From Palaemon carinicauda (taxonomy: Eukaryota > Arthropoda > Malacostraca > Decapoda > Palaemonidae): 64,000 nt of DNA. Under the pieces are notes generated by a model. It had not been told where the DNA came from. It was given only the letters and a program-made list of their open reading frames with translations, and made no database searches. Numbering within the stretch: the first letter of the stretch is position 1; each line of letters starts with the position of its first letter. This document shows, in pieces, positions 40,340 through 53,557 of the stretch. The translations under genes were made by a program, and so were the position numbers. The DNA lies in the NCBI RefSeq assembly GCF_036898095.1, contig NC_090744.1:92533149-92597148 (forward strand). The letters are read 5' to 3'.

Positions 40340-42240
40340 GTCTCTGCTACCTAATTCTTGCAAAAAGCGAGTGCTGACTGTATTTCCCCTACGATACCAA
40401 TTACAAAAAGTTGACCACTTTGCCTGATAGACCACTGAGGACTTACAGAGGTATCCTGAAAGATGCTTTACAGTCTGTCTCTTAAAACCTCTTTTTCAGA
40501 GGTGTTGGCTAACCTTCACCTGTGAAGGAACAGGTAGTGAACTACGTTGTGGAACTTTCTTATGTATGGTTGACGGTGTGGGGTTGGCCAAGCTGGAAGT
40601 TCCATTGGAACTTTGATGAGAAGATCCAGGTCAGGATACCACTCTACCTGAGGTTACCTACGCCAGGCCAACCAGTGTTAATTTCATGTTTATGAACTGC
40701 CTTACTCTGTTCCGAACCTGACACATCAGGCAGAATGGGGGGAAAGGTGTAGAAGTCCATCCCATCCCACAGGTGTTGGAATGCATTCTCCACTACCGCA
40801 GCTAGGACTGGGACTGGTGAGCAATACACTTAAGAGTTTGTTGTTCAGGTGAGTGGTGAACATGTCCACGGTTGGGTAACCCCATAAAGTCAAAAGACTC
40901 GTTACCACTTGAGGAAGCATAAGACCATTCTGAACCAACTGTCAACTCAGATTGTATGCTATCATGTTCCTTCTCCCTAGAATAGAAAAGGCCTTACTCT
41001 GTTCAGAACCTGACACATCAGGCAGAATAGGGGAATGGTGTAGAAGTCCATCCCGTCCCACTGGTGTTGGAATGCATCCTCCTACCGCTGCTAGGTCCGG
41101 GACTGAAGAGCAATACACTGGAAGTTTTTTTTTTCAGGTGAGTGGTGAACGTGACCACAGTTGGGGAACCCCACAAAGTCAAAGTACTCTTCACCACTTG
41201 AGGAAGCAAAGACCATTCTGAACCAACTGTCATCACCAGTCAACTCAGATTGTATGCTATCATGTTCCTTATCCCTAGTATAAAGCAGGCCTTACTCTGT
41301 TCAGAACCTGACACATCAGGCAGAATGGGGGAAAGGTGTAGAAGTCCAGCCCATCCCACGGGTATTGGAATGCATTTTTCATTGCTGCAGCTATGTCCGG
41401 GACTGGAGAGCAGTACACTGGGAGTTTGTTGCTCAGGTGTGTGGTGAACATGTCCACAGTTGGGGAACCCCACAAAATCAAAAGACTCTTTGCCACTTGA
41501 GGAAGCAAAGAACATTCTGAACCAACTTTCATCACCAGTCGACTCAGATTGTATGCTATCATGATCCATCTCCCTAGAATAAAGCAAGGGGAAAAAAGAC
41601 TGCATTTCTGTGAGCTCAATGGCCTATTCCCACTGACTGCTGGCATAGCTGATTGGATACCGAACCTCCTTGCTTGTTGACGTAGTTCATTACTGTGCAA
41701 TTCTTGCTCATCAACTACACAGAGGGACCTTTGAGTGTCTCTGAAAAGTGGAGTAATGCTAGTTATGCCGCTTTTATATATACGTAGTTGATATGGAAAG
41801 TCTTGTCTTCCTGCGACCATATCCCTGAAATCTGATCTCTCCAAATTTGAGCTCCACATCCTTGCCGAGACACATCTATAAAAAAAAAGAAGAAACTCTA
41901 GTGGAGGAACTTGGGGTTCCAGGTTACAAGTTCTCCACCTTCAGCCACCACAGGTATTCCATTCTCACTTCTCAGGTCACTTCTACTGGGGCTGCAGGAG
42001 GGTCTGATGTCTGGGACCATTCGCTCTTTAGAGACCAATGCAGCAAACTATGGGGCGTCCTCCCAAAGGGAATTAGCTTCTCTAGGGAGGAGAGATACCC
42101 CAGGAGTTTCTACCAAGAATGAGCTGGCAGAGATTCCCTTCAAGACCCTATCTAAAGATGGAAATGCTTTGACTTGGACTGAATCTATGTCCATGGAGGG
42201 GCATAGAAAAGTTTTTCCGTTTAGGGGAGATAAAGTTTGA
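40340..42240 (-). pseudogene. D2: RT end, RNase H, methyltransferase-like and YR start of a D-family element
   Basis: In minus-strand order: RT C-terminal sequence (42240-42000), an RNase H start with FIDVSRQGCGAQIWR near 41870 and IWSQEDKTFHIN near 41820, and DTQRSLCVV near 41720. The methyltransferase-like region has SLLPQVAKSLLILWGSPTVD, NKLPVYCSPVPD and NAFQYPWDGLDFYTFPPFCL (41530-41290), and recurs two more times down to 40680. A linker and YR N-terminus (FKRQTVKHLSGYLCKSSVVY, QAKWSTFCNWY) end near 40340. Frames are broken throughout. Same family as D1. Confidence 0.75.
40690..41590 (-). repeat. Three-copy tandem repeat of a D2 coding segment (about 295 bp)
   Basis: CTTACTCTGTTC begins at 40701, 40993 and 41291, and each copy continues with CCTGACACATCAGGCAGAAT, then GTAGAAGTCCA. 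Spacing is 292 and 298 bp. The unit encodes the segment after RNase H (WSLLPQV to PPFCLM). Confidence 0.88.
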
Positions 42241-42250
42241 AATGCCACAT

Positions 42251-42499
<249 letters not shown>

Positions 42500-42514
42500 G
42501 TGTCTCTGTCTGTG

Positions 42515-42600
42515 TATCCTCATCATCATCCATTGATGGTCCACTGCGGGACAAAGGCGTCAAACATGTCGCTCTTCCGTTTGTTTATGGTATTTCTATG
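42515..42600 (-). mobile_element. LINE 3' tail next to a (TA)n tract
   Basis: Shares CATCATC, GTCCACTG, GGACAAAGGC and TTTGTTTATGGT-type blocks with 49312-49560. On the minus strand it ends in GATGATGATGAGG beside the microsatellite. Confidence 0.55.
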
Positions 42601-43250
42601 ACAGTCTTTGAGGAAGCAATAACAAAGAAAAAGCAGTATAAGTTTTGGAAAGTAGGATGGTTGGAAGATCAGTAGTTTGTTTTGAAATATTTGAGTGAGA
42701 CGCATGGAAGTAGATGGAAAAATGAAATGAATATCAAACTAAGAGAGATGAGATGAAGTTAGTAAAGTAATTCATTGGAAACAACATCAAAAATACTAAA
42801 ACATAAATAAAACAAAGCATGGAAACAGGAGAGTGAATGACTTGAAGATAAACAGAAACGCAGATGACTATTTATTCTAAAATTGTTTATTGATAGTGTT
42901 ATGGATGGAATCAAATAAAGGAAAGGAAATGTAATGAAGTTGAGAAAAAAACACAGGTTCGTAAATAAAATTTGGAATGCCCGTTATTTGCCAATGATAC
43001 GCTATCGAGTCGTATTAGTCAGGAGAAGCAACAAGATCTGGAGAAAGTTTAAAAGTTTATGAGAGAAGATGTTAGCACAAATAAGAATGCGAGGCTAAAT
43101 AAAAGCCAGAAAGATGGGGCAGTGATAGTACAGAAAATAGGGAAAAATAGAAGAGTTGGATTTGTTTGTAAAATAATTTAAAGTACTGTAAATGCTAGGT
43201 GGCATAATTTAGCAATCAATATTTGCCAACGGTTATACTCGTATAAATGG
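42601..43250 (+). pseudogene. Probable decayed LINE reverse transcriptase
   Basis: At about 42980 the plus strand reads CPLFANDTLSSR, close to the LFADDT core of LINE RTs, followed by EKQQDLEKV and REDVSTNKNARLNKSQKDG, like the segment after the catalytic motif. Upstream sequence is too degraded to place. The family is not identified. Confidence 0.4.
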
Positions 43251-43559
43251 ATGAGCAACCTGGTGGAGTAATGAGAGCTTTGGGTTTGGAGGAAATGCCC
43301 CCCTTAATCTCGATGAAGTCACGGGTAGCGCGGTGACAGATTGGGTTTAAGGCAATAGACAAACTGTCTCTTCGGCTTTTACTTCTGATGCCTGGCGGTT
43401 GATCTTACTGGAATTAGTATGGACCAGCAGGGATCACTTGCCTTAGTTAGATAGGCACTGCGGGTCACAAGAAACTGGCTATCCTTTGATGAATCCAGCC
43501 AATGAATCCTCAATGGATTTACTCAGTCAATCCAAAGAGAAGATTATAGAATGGCCCCT

Positions 43560-43770
43560 AGTCCCAGACGTAGAGGGATGCTTAGAATCTCCCGGTTTAT
43601 AAATACTACAGAAAAATTGAAAATTGATAATTGGAATGTTATAACCATGAATCAGATTGGGAAGTTACAGCAAGTGGAACGTGAATTTATGAAATATAGT
43701 TTAGATATCTTGGCCCTACTGTAAGTGAAACACGTTATAAGGGGATTGGTAAGGAAACTTTAGACCGAGG

Positions 43771-43829
<59 letters not shown>

Positions 43830-46600
43830 GAAAGAACTGATGGAGTTGAAAGAGAAGGGATAGGAATGATGATAAAACCAAGAGCAGAAAGGGCATTAAC
43901 TGACAGGACAGCTGTAAATAGTAGATTGCTACTTGCAAGGTTCAAATCAAAGCAGTGCAATATGAGTATTATAGTTTGCTATGCACCAACATGTGATTTC
44001 CCTGAGGAAAGGAAAGATGAATACTATGAAGAACTGCAGAGTGTAATTAGATGAGATCTCAGAGAGAGATATGATAATTGGCGAAGTTGTAAATGAAAAT
44101 GGAGCACATTTCATAAATTTCTGTTCAACAGACAATCTTGTCATTGGAGGTACTCTTTTTCAGCACAAGGACATCCACAAATATTCATGGACTTCACTAT
44201 GTGACAATTACAAAACTCAATTAGATCACATTTCCATTAATAAAGAGAGAAGGAGGTCTCTGAGAAATGTGGGAAGCTATAGAGGTGCTGATATTGGTAG
44301 TGGTCACCAGCTCTTCATTGCCACACTGAAATTAAAACTGAAAGCACCCAACAGAAACGTAGACAGAACACCCAAGTTTGATACAACTAAGCTTCTAGAA
44401 GAAGAGCATAGAGACCCACCTTCGGGTGCCAACCAGAGGAGGTATCATGACATCATGGACGAGTCCTTCTTGATGATGTCTTTCCATATCTCCCTTGAAC
44501 TGAATGTAGGAATCGATTTGCAGTCTTTAGAGACTTTACGAGACGAAGAGCAGACAATTAATGAAGAATGGTGTGATATTAAGAACAAATATCAGTCAGT
44601 GGGTAGTGAAGTCTTGGAACATGTAGTTACAAGGAGAAAGCCATGGATACTTGGGATACTATAAACAGGAGACAAAGACAGAAATTGATTGCTAAAGTTT
44701 TCGAGGAAGTAATGAAAATTACAAGGTAGAGCATGTTAAGTATTCCAGTATTCATAGTTAGGTCAAAAGAAAAGCCAGAAATGACTGGAGAGAATATTTA
44801 GATAGGAAAGCAGATGAGGCTGACAAAGCTATGAATTCAGGGAGTGGCTATGGTGTAAGAATCGCTCATAGACTTATAATTGAAATATCTACTGGGGCAA
44901 AGAAGAAGCATATACACATAAAAAAGAAAGAGGGACCTGTTATAACAACAGAAGACGAAGAAAGACAATGTTGGCTGGAACACTTTAGTGAAGTTATGAA
45001 AAGAAGATACGCAGGGAATAATTTGATTGATATACCTGAAGCTGAAGACCTTGATGTGCCCATGAATTAATTCGGTGTGTATGAAGTCGAAGCTATCATT
45101 AAAAAACTCGAGATGGAAAGCCCCTGGATATAAAGGAATAACTGCCAAGATGATACTGGCTGAAAATAAGTGACCCCCAGAATACTTACAAGATTATTTT
45201 GTAGAATGTGGCGAGAAGAGGCAAAGCCTGATGAATGGGAGTTTGGAGTGTTTGCGAAAGTGGCAAAAAAAGGAGACCTGGCTGATTGCAATAATTACAG
45301 AGGCATAACACTAACGTCAGTTGTTATGAAAATATATAGTATGCTTATTCTAAAGAGATTGGATAAAAAGATCGATGAAAAGCTGAGAGATGAAAAAGAA
45401 GGGGCTCGAAAAAGTAGAAGTTGCACTGACCAAATCTTCATTTTAAGACATGTTGGACAGCAATGCGTAGAATATAAAAATCTACTTTTGAAGGCATCTG
45501 TGGACTATGAAAAAGCCTATGATAGTGTACTCTGGCCAATTTTGTTGAGTCTTGCGTTATTATAGAATTCCTCTTAAATATGTGAATTTGATTAAGTCTG
45601 TTTATGAGCAAAGCAAGCGCAAAATTAATGTTAATGAAGTCCTATCAAATGAATTTCCAGTGAACAGCAGAGTACTCCAGGGGAATGTGTTGTCACCTAT
45701 GTTGTTTGCCTTCCTCGTGGATTTTGTAATGCGCAGAACAGTCGGAGATGGTGGAGAAGGATTAGACTAGACTGGTGATAGGAAATTAGCTGACCTAGAG
45801 TATGCTGATGATGATGCCCTTATTAGCAGAACACCACAGGATTTACAATGCTTGCTTATCAGAATGCATGAAATATCACACGAGGTTGGGCTAAAGATAA
45901 ATAGAAGAAAAACAGATATGATGAGAACGAGTTTGCAGTGGAAGATGAAACATCATTGGAAGGAGAAAGAATTAATGAGGTAAAATCACTTAAGTATTTA
46001 GGAACTATGATCTCCAACACAGGGTCTTTAGAATTAGAGTTTAGTGAAAGCTTAAAAAGAGCAAATCAGACAATGTCTAGGTTGATTAAATTTGGAAATC
46101 AAATCGCCTGAAATTATATATAAAAATTAGAGTATACATCAGTTTAGTCAGATCGGTGTTACTATAGGGACATGAGAAACGGTATGACAATGAAAAAAAT
46201 CTCCAATAGATTTAGTAGATTTGAGAACAAAGCCCTCAGAAGGATAATGGGAGTTAAATGGCAGGACAGGATTAGAAATGAAACTATAAGAGAGATTACT
46301 CGACTGCCATAAGTGGATGAGATCATGATGAGGAGTAGATGGAGATAGTTTGGTCATGCTCTTTGCACTCCCCATGAGAGATTAGTTCACCAAACGTTTA
46401 ACTGGTCTCCACAAGGCACTCGAAGACATGCAAGACCCAGGCCTACATGATTGAGGACTATGAAGCGTGAAGAAGGAAATGATGAATGGAGAAGTATTAA
46501 ATTAAAAGCTCAAGATAGAAACGACTGGTGAAATCTAACAGAGACCCTTTGCGTCACTAGGTGTAGGTCCTGTAGGAGATGATGTTGATGATGAAATGTA
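43560..46600 (+). mobile_element. RTE-type LINE copy 2 (longer, mutated)
   Basis: The endonuclease starts near 43610 (KLKIDNWNVITM, SLDILAL) and continues after a (TA)n tract (VNSRLLLARFKSKQCNMSII, CYAPT). GDFN and the following 25 or so residues are deleted (IIGEVVNENGAHF near 44080). TLFQHKDIHKYSW, LDHISINKERRR and YRGADIGSGHQLFIA follow. RT: HFSEVMKRRYAGN (44980), NNYRGITLTS (45290), SCTDQIFILRHVG (45420), SVDYEKAYDS (45500), VLQGNVLSPMLFAFLVDFVM (45670) and the catalytic EYADDDAL near 45800. The 3' end has GATGATGTTGATGATG near 46590. Several frameshifts. Inverted relative to copy 1. It resembles the RTE/BovB type by motif order. Confidence 0.82.
43773..43826. repeat. (TA)n tract inside the LINE endonuclease
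   Basis: About 54 bp of TA replacing a short coding stretch that would read N-I-Y-I-Y-S before the ERTDGVE segment. Confidence 0.9.
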
Positions 46601-47530
46601 ACAGACGTTGGTAAGAAAATGTGAGTCACAGAATAAGCTAAACTGAAGGTAGCCAATTCACCCCAAAGACGAGGTAAAAATTTGAATGCGAGCGAAAGAA
46701 CAATGGAAAAATAGAGTGGAGTGAGATATCAAGAAAGTGGGAAATAGTGATATAAATTAAAGAGGTAATAAGGGGGTTATCTTACAAGATACGAAATACG
46801 AAGGTCTAAGTGGTTTGGGAACGGAAAAGAATGGAGGAGGATAAGTTGATATAATATGGTCTATAAATCAGCAATAGTCAGAGCAAGGGCCTCAAGGGTA
46901 CGTACAAGACAAGAAGTGAATGGGACAATGTGTTTTAATGAGATTTAGCTTGCTGCTGATGATCTGTACTTCATTATTAGTTTAGAATGAAAGAGAAATG
47001 CGGTGCAACATTTCTTTGAAACCACCCATACTGGTCCAAAAGTGTATTGCATCTTGAATGACATCAGCGAAGTATAATCTACACGGTAATTAGTAGAAAT
47101 TGGAGGGGCTAGCATCCGTATTTTTAAGTACTTTCTGAAAACTAGTAGGCTATGACCCTTTAAATGGACTAAAGCGTATATCAGTATACATATTTAAACA
47201 TATATTGTCCGCAACCATCCATACACACATACACATGTATCATAACAACAACGATTGAACTAATAAGGGGAAAAAAAATATCACCATGCCAGTGGAATTC
47301 TTAAACGAACCAAACGCCAAGAAATAGGTCAAATATTTCAGTGAAGTTGACACCTTTCAAATACGAAGAAACCAATAAACGAAAGCTTTAAGGAAAAAAA
47401 AAAAATCTGACAATTATTTTCGAATATATAATTATCAGTACAACATGGGCTCTGTCAATGAGTTCCCACTGCGCGAGAAACTTGAAAGAGAAGGAAAAAA
47501 TATCAGTTGCACAGGTGGATGTGCAACTTA
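46601..47530. other. No gene seen
   Basis: AT-rich sequence. A short RT-like reading near 46770-46960 is too weak to call. Confidence 0.5.
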
Positions 47531-47531
47531 T

Positions 47532-47534
<3 letters not shown>

Positions 47535-47622
<88 letters not shown>

Positions 47623-47633
47623 AAAAAAAAAAA
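47535..47633. repeat. (TC)n microsatellite with A tail
   Basis: About 88 bp of TC followed by about 11 A. Confidence 0.97.
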
Positions 47634-47824
47634 TCCTTGGTAGTTTGTCAACGTTGAGATGACCTCTTTGATAAACATTTATTTCTTGCCTCACATTATT
47701 AGCTCTGTGCAGCATTTACTTATTCCTTTGCGAAATAAATTTACTTTACCGGTCTACAATTTTAACATTGGAAGTTTGCTTAATATTTTTCTGATTGTTG
47801 TTCATTATGGAGAGGGATGAATTG

Positions 47825-47826
<2 letters not shown>

Positions 47827-47881
<55 letters not shown>
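47827..47881. repeat. (AAT)n microsatellite
   Basis: About 18 trinucleotide units. Confidence 0.97.
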
Positions 47882-48060
47882 TACTTTCAGGGTCTCCTGA
47901 TCCCATCCCTAGAAAACGGTATCATCTCGACAAAGAATCAATAATGAGGATAGCAGCCTATCCGTCGCCTTTGCCCGCCCACACATGCCTAAGATTCTCC
48001 GAACTGCACGCCCACGCTCTGCCCCTAGCTTTTGGAGGGAAGCCAGAAAGTATGGAAGAT

Positions 48061-48160
<100 letters not shown>

Positions 48161-49219
48161 AATGATTGAGCGTGTAATTCGTAGTTGTGATTCATCACTA
48201 ATATGAAATGGTTTCCTTGGAAGAGAATATTCCTCTTATGCTTCTCAGTTACAGCGAAACTAGGCTCCGCAAAGGATACACAATTCCTTCGGGACATGAT
48301 AGGAATGTATAATGGCTTTCCATGTAATTTTTATGGACTTAACACATTGCGGAAACCACCAAACACTTTATTTATACAAAAACATTTTTTATATCACACG
48401 CACCTTATACATAAATATATATATATGTGTGTGTGTGTGTGTGCGTGTGTGCATAGTGTAGTGTGCGTAGGTGTGTGTTGATACGCTTTCAATATTAATA
48501 CATAGATTTTCTTAACAGACAGTATACTAAGTGAAGAAACCAGGAAAAGTCCCTTCACAGAAAATTTCAGCCGTTACGCGTAAGTTAGCTTCAACAGTAA
48601 TATGCTGAACTCTCCGAGATAACAATGAACCACCTACCTATCCTTATAAACACTCTCGAACCTCATCCATTTAACCAAAAAAAGCAATTCTTTTTTGTGT
48701 CCACAATGTTTCCCTCCTTCCCATAATTCTGCAGAGATCCTGCTATTTTATTTCCCTCTGCTGTATCTCATCCTACCATCAGTCATTGCATCACACCCAA
48801 ACATCTGATGAATTGATCACATACGTCAAGTCACATTCAATACCACTTTCTCATTTTAGCCCATAAAAAACATTCTTAAAAAAATCACTTCTATTCTCTC
48901 TTTGTTCATAAATGCCTTCAGATTCCATATACCAGTCACTGTAGTTTCTCTTTACCATTACCAATTAATTTGCTAACAACTACAATGATGGCATTTCTTC
49001 CCATATTTCCTTAAATTCTGTATATAAATAAAGTAGAAGGACGTTATTTAAGGCCAAATTTTACACCAAATTAGTCACTTTCCCGTTTGAATTTCTTTTA
49101 CACAAAGCTTATACTTTTTCAACAAGTTAGAACTGAAGTTCAATCGATTCAACTACCAGATTAAGAATATCATTCCAGAATTTGGTCCATAGCCGGAAAA
49201 ATACACATACATACATACA
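48161..49219. other. Non-coding, with a short (TG)n tract
   Basis: (TG)n at about 48426-48450. No gene or repeat family recognised in the rest. Confidence 0.5.
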
Positions 49220-49221
49220 AA

Positions 49222-49225
<4 letters not shown>

Positions 49226-49310
<85 letters not shown>
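49226..49310. repeat. (TA)n microsatellite
   Basis: About 85 bp of TA, ending at the LINE tail. Confidence 0.97.
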
Positions 49311-49311
<1 letters not shown>

Positions 49312-49313
<2 letters not shown>

Positions 49314-49595
49314 TCATCCATTACAAGTCCACTGAAGAACTAAGGCCTCAGCTCAGACATGCCCTTCCACTCCCGTCTGTTTATGGTCTTTTTGTGCCAG
49401 CCCTTCCTCCTTTTTGTATGCAATCTCTAAGGACCCATTCTGATATTCTTTCCATAGCTCTCCGAGTTATAAGTAGTTAATGTCCTAAGGCATTAGTAAG
49501 ACTCAAAGTTTCTGATGCATAAGTTAATACCGTTAGGACCATCTGGTAACATACTTTTCTTTTTAGAGAAACTGTCATTTTACTTTTCATAATAT
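49312..49595 (-). pseudogene. LINE RT C-terminus and 3' tail next to a (TA)n tract
   Basis: Minus strand: [13 protein letters not shown] start, then MVLTVLTYASETLSLTNAL, RRAMERISEWVLRD and KGGRAGTKRP, the usual C-terminal region of RTE-like ORFs (compare TYGSETW and RAMER blocks in such LINEs). The non-coding end finishes in GGATGATGAT directly at the microsatellite. Confidence 0.65.
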
Positions 49596-49603
49596 CATTT
49601 TGT

Positions 49604-49813
<210 letters not shown>

Positions 49814-49996
49814 CAAATGGATCACATGCCAAGGGGTTTGCTAACTTCTCCATCTGTTACACTTAGGAGTTAGGACATGGAATATACCTCCTAAATCTCG
49901 GGCAAATTCTATGGAACATCTGATGGCACACCAGTACAAGGCATTCCGAGAAATCGTCCGATGTTATAAGAAATGCCTGAGCGTAGGAAGGGGCCA

Positions 49997-50000
<4 letters not shown>

Positions 50001-50062
<62 letters not shown>
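50001..50062. repeat. (CT)n microsatellite
   Basis: About 62 bp of CT. Confidence 0.97.
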
Positions 50063-50065
<3 letters not shown>

Positions 50066-50714
50066 AAAGCAAGATCTAGGATTTCCTGGAAGCTGAAGCG
50101 CTAGAAGTTCCTTCTTGGAAAATATTGCAGAGATGGCTCAGGTTTGTCTGAGAGATCATCTGAATAGTGAAGATAAAAGGATATAAATGATTCTCTCTCC
50201 TTAAATCTTACAAATACAGAGAAGCAAAATATGATAGAAAATATCCTTCCACGGTTTTAAAACTAAATCTTTTACAGTTATCATTGATAAGCATATTCAT
50301 CCATGTTTAAACTTTATAAATTATCGTTTTATGATAAAATACCAACAGGCCATAAAATTACATTGTTCTTAAATATGAACACTTCTGTTACTAGAATATT
50401 TTTTTTTTTAACGAATAAGTATGGAAATTCATTAGAAAACACTAGTCCAATACGGAAGCATTTCCTTAAAAACGTGTCTACAATCCCAAATTTAATATTT
50501 CTGACAGACCTGTCAAGAACATATAGCATTTCTGTTTAAAGTTTGGATACGTTTGAGCAAATAAGGGAGTTTAGAGAAGACTTTTGAATTCTTGAAATAA
50601 AACTTATGATGTTAAAACTACTTTGCAACTGTTTAAAACTCTTTTATAATAACAATGAGGAAGAGGAAGAGAAACATTACTTTTGTCACAGTTATATAAC
50701 ACTGACGCAAACAA

Positions 50715-50723
<9 letters not shown>
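50063..50723. other. No gene seen
   Basis: AT-rich sequence with no recognised feature. Confidence 0.5.
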
Positions 50724-50792
<69 letters not shown>

Positions 50793-50807
50793 TTTATATA
50801 TGTATAT

Positions 50808-50881
<74 letters not shown>

Positions 50882-50895
50882 GTACAGTATATATA
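50724..50895. repeat. (TA)n/(CA)n compound microsatellite
   Basis: TA to 50784, mixed CA to about 50828, TA to about 50895 with one ACAGTA interruption. Confidence 0.95.
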
Positions 50896-50902
50896 CACAA
50901 AT

Positions 50903-50995
50903 AAGGGCATGTCTGAGGGCTTTGTCCTACAGTGGATTTTTTTACGGCTGATAATGATGATGATTATGATGGTGATGACATATTTCTCTTGAATG
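50903..50995 (+). mobile_element. LINE 3' tail, third copy
   Basis: GGGCATGTCTGAGGGCTTTG, CCTACAGTGG and a GATGATGAT-rich end match the reverse complement of 49312-49380 and 42515-42580. It lies directly after a (TA)n tract. Confidence 0.55.
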
Positions 50996-51000
50996 ACAAT

Positions 51001-51500
51001 NNNNNNNNNNNNNNNNNNNNNNNNNNNNNNNNNNNNNNNNNNNNNNNNNNNNNNNNNNNNNNNNNNNNNNNNNNNNNNNNNNNNNNNNNNNNNNNNNNNN
51101 NNNNNNNNNNNNNNNNNNNNNNNNNNNNNNNNNNNNNNNNNNNNNNNNNNNNNNNNNNNNNNNNNNNNNNNNNNNNNNNNNNNNNNNNNNNNNNNNNNNN
51201 NNNNNNNNNNNNNNNNNNNNNNNNNNNNNNNNNNNNNNNNNNNNNNNNNNNNNNNNNNNNNNNNNNNNNNNNNNNNNNNNNNNNNNNNNNNNNNNNNNNN
51301 NNNNNNNNNNNNNNNNNNNNNNNNNNNNNNNNNNNNNNNNNNNNNNNNNNNNNNNNNNNNNNNNNNNNNNNNNNNNNNNNNNNNNNNNNNNNNNNNNNNN
51401 NNNNNNNNNNNNNNNNNNNNNNNNNNNNNNNNNNNNNNNNNNNNNNNNNNNNNNNNNNNNNNNNNNNNNNNNNNNNNNNNNNNNNNNNNNNNNNNNNNNN
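51001..51500. other. Assembly gap (500 N)
   Basis: Exactly 500 N. (TA)n resumes immediately at 51501, so the gap probably hides repeat sequence. ORFs drawn through it are artefacts. Confidence 1.

Positions 51501-51537
<37 letters not shown>
51501..51537. repeat. (TA)n microsatellite
   Basis: 37 bp of TA after the gap. Confidence 0.95.
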
Positions 51538-51539
<2 letters not shown>

Positions 51540-51899
51540 ATCAACAAACCGAACTTCTAATATATGTCTTTAGCCAATTATTGTTTGGAACTAACTTTGG
51601 TATATGAATAATAACAGCGAAATCTTCATGAGTGTATTTCGTATGTTAGCGTGGAACATAGAATTAAATTCTTTCAATCTTTACTCTCAGCTCCTAAAAG
51701 TGATTTTCCGTACATACCTTGGCCCCCTTTTTTCTCACCTGTGGATTTTAAAACATTCTGGGCACTCGATATACTGTACACCAGCTGCGTTTATTATTAC
51801 TTTGGTAAAATGACACGTTTTTCGTGTTCACGACCCCTTATTATCTTCGAAAGCTATTAATAAAGGTAGATGTTGAAATTTGCCATTGTTACGAAATTA

Positions 51900-51901
<2 letters not shown>

Positions 51902-51950
<49 letters not shown>
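51902..51950. repeat. (CT)n microsatellite
   Basis: About 49 bp of CT. Confidence 0.95.
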
Positions 51951-51953
<3 letters not shown>

Positions 51954-51989
51954 CAGATTACTCACTGGTGGGTAATGAAATAGAAACTT

Positions 51990-52720
51990 TGGACGAGGAG
52001 GAAGATCTCTCTATTATTATCAGCAAGGATTTGATCCTGTATTATTATTAGCAAGGATTTGAAGTTCACCAAACAGAGGATAAAAGCTGAAAAGAGAGCA
52101 CAAAAACTAATAGGGTACATAAAGAGACAATTCAAATACAGAAGCAGACATTTTACTATAGCTGTACACATCATTAGTAAGACCCCATCTAGAATACGGA
52201 GTCCAATTTTGAGCTCCAAGTATTCAGAATTATATAGATAGACTCGAAGCAGTACGGGCTAGGGCCATCAAACTAGGTCCATCACCAAGGCAATTTGGAT
52301 ATAGACGGAGGATGGAACGTTTGAACTTCGAGCTACAAACTCAACGACAAAGGGGACAGTTAAGAGGCATTCAAAATTAAAGGAATAACAAATGTGGATT
52401 GCAACAATCTATTCACGCTTAGCACAAATCATTCCAGAGGGAATGGATACACAAACTGGAATTGAAAAGATACAACACTACTCAATGTGCAATTTCTTTA
52501 CATACAAAAGAGCAAATACATGGAATAGATTTCCAGCGGATGTAGCAAACAGTAACACGGTAAACGAGTTAAAGAATAAGTAAGACAAGAACATAAAAAA
52601 TCTAAATGCTCAAAGTGAATCTCTCTACCCAAGAGCAAATGAAGTTTCCCCTAGACTAAAAATTCTTGGAGACATCCTAAATCCTTGTAACTCGCAAGAT
52701 AAATGTAGATTTTGAAATTT
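51990..52720 (+). pseudogene. CR1/L2-like LINE, RT C-terminal remnant
   Basis: Plus strand: DLKFTKQ near 52055, KAEKRAQKLIGYIKRQF (52086-52136), then across frames an H-L-E-Y-G-V-Q-F-like stretch, RLEAVRARAIKLGPS near 52240, and FFTYKRANTWNRFPADVANS (52494-52553), the R-x-W-N-x-LP typical of CR1/L2 RT ends. Several frameshifts. Confidence 0.7.
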
Positions 52721-52747
52721 GTAATTCCTATGGAATGAATTACGATC

Positions 52748-52749
<2 letters not shown>

Positions 52750-52779
<30 letters not shown>
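52750..52779. repeat. (CT)n microsatellite
   Basis: About 30 bp of CT. Confidence 0.95.
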
Positions 52780-52780
<1 letters not shown>

Positions 52781-53521
52781 GTGTCATGCAAGAGGTAGCA
52801 CCATGGACTTGTCCAAAAGACCTAGTTAAGTTGGCCTAAACTCCTGCTTTTAGTTCGCAGTGTTAAACTTAACACCTGCCGCCATTTCAACGAATAAGGT
52901 ACCTCATTTATGACTGCTTATTAATCCTGCAAATACTTGCGTAAATTATGAGTGAGTTTAGTATAAAACTCCGCAATATATATCAGGTTTGGAGGTGGCA
53001 TTCTTATTGAGGTTATGAATCCTGGGTGGGCGGAAGTCATGTCTTTTTCTTCTGTTCGCTATAATGATTTTATTTCGAAGACACAGTAATCGACATAACT
53101 GTGTCTAGAATATCCAACCTTTCTGTTTCTGTTTTAGAAATTTGCTCTGATTTTGTAGTGAAAGGTTGCAAGGAGGGAAGCTAATTCTATTTTTAGATTT
53201 ATTTTGTCGCTGTCACGTGAAGTTAAACACATTGACCTGAGATATGCATTTAATAGCTGGTGTTGTAAATTATCCATCAATTTCTTATGAAATTTGTTAT
53301 CGTAGTTATCCAGAAATAGTTGTAATAGTAAAGGCTTTGTTAAAAAAAAAAGAATAAATAAATCTGTGCTTGCGAGCAACACATTTCGGTCGGTGGAATT
53401 CACCACGTCACCGCTGGCGGTCGTTGCTGGATACTACCAGTTCTGGTTGAACTTTTGTCTTGCGTCTCAAAGGAAGTTGCGTTGAAATTGTTTTGTGGTT
53501 GTAGATCGAAGATACTGCAGT

Positions 53522-53557
<36 letters not shown>

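Noticed and set aside
50794..51607. ORFs of more than 200 codons near 51 kb
   Set aside because: They run through 500 N and TA repeats and are artefacts of the gap.
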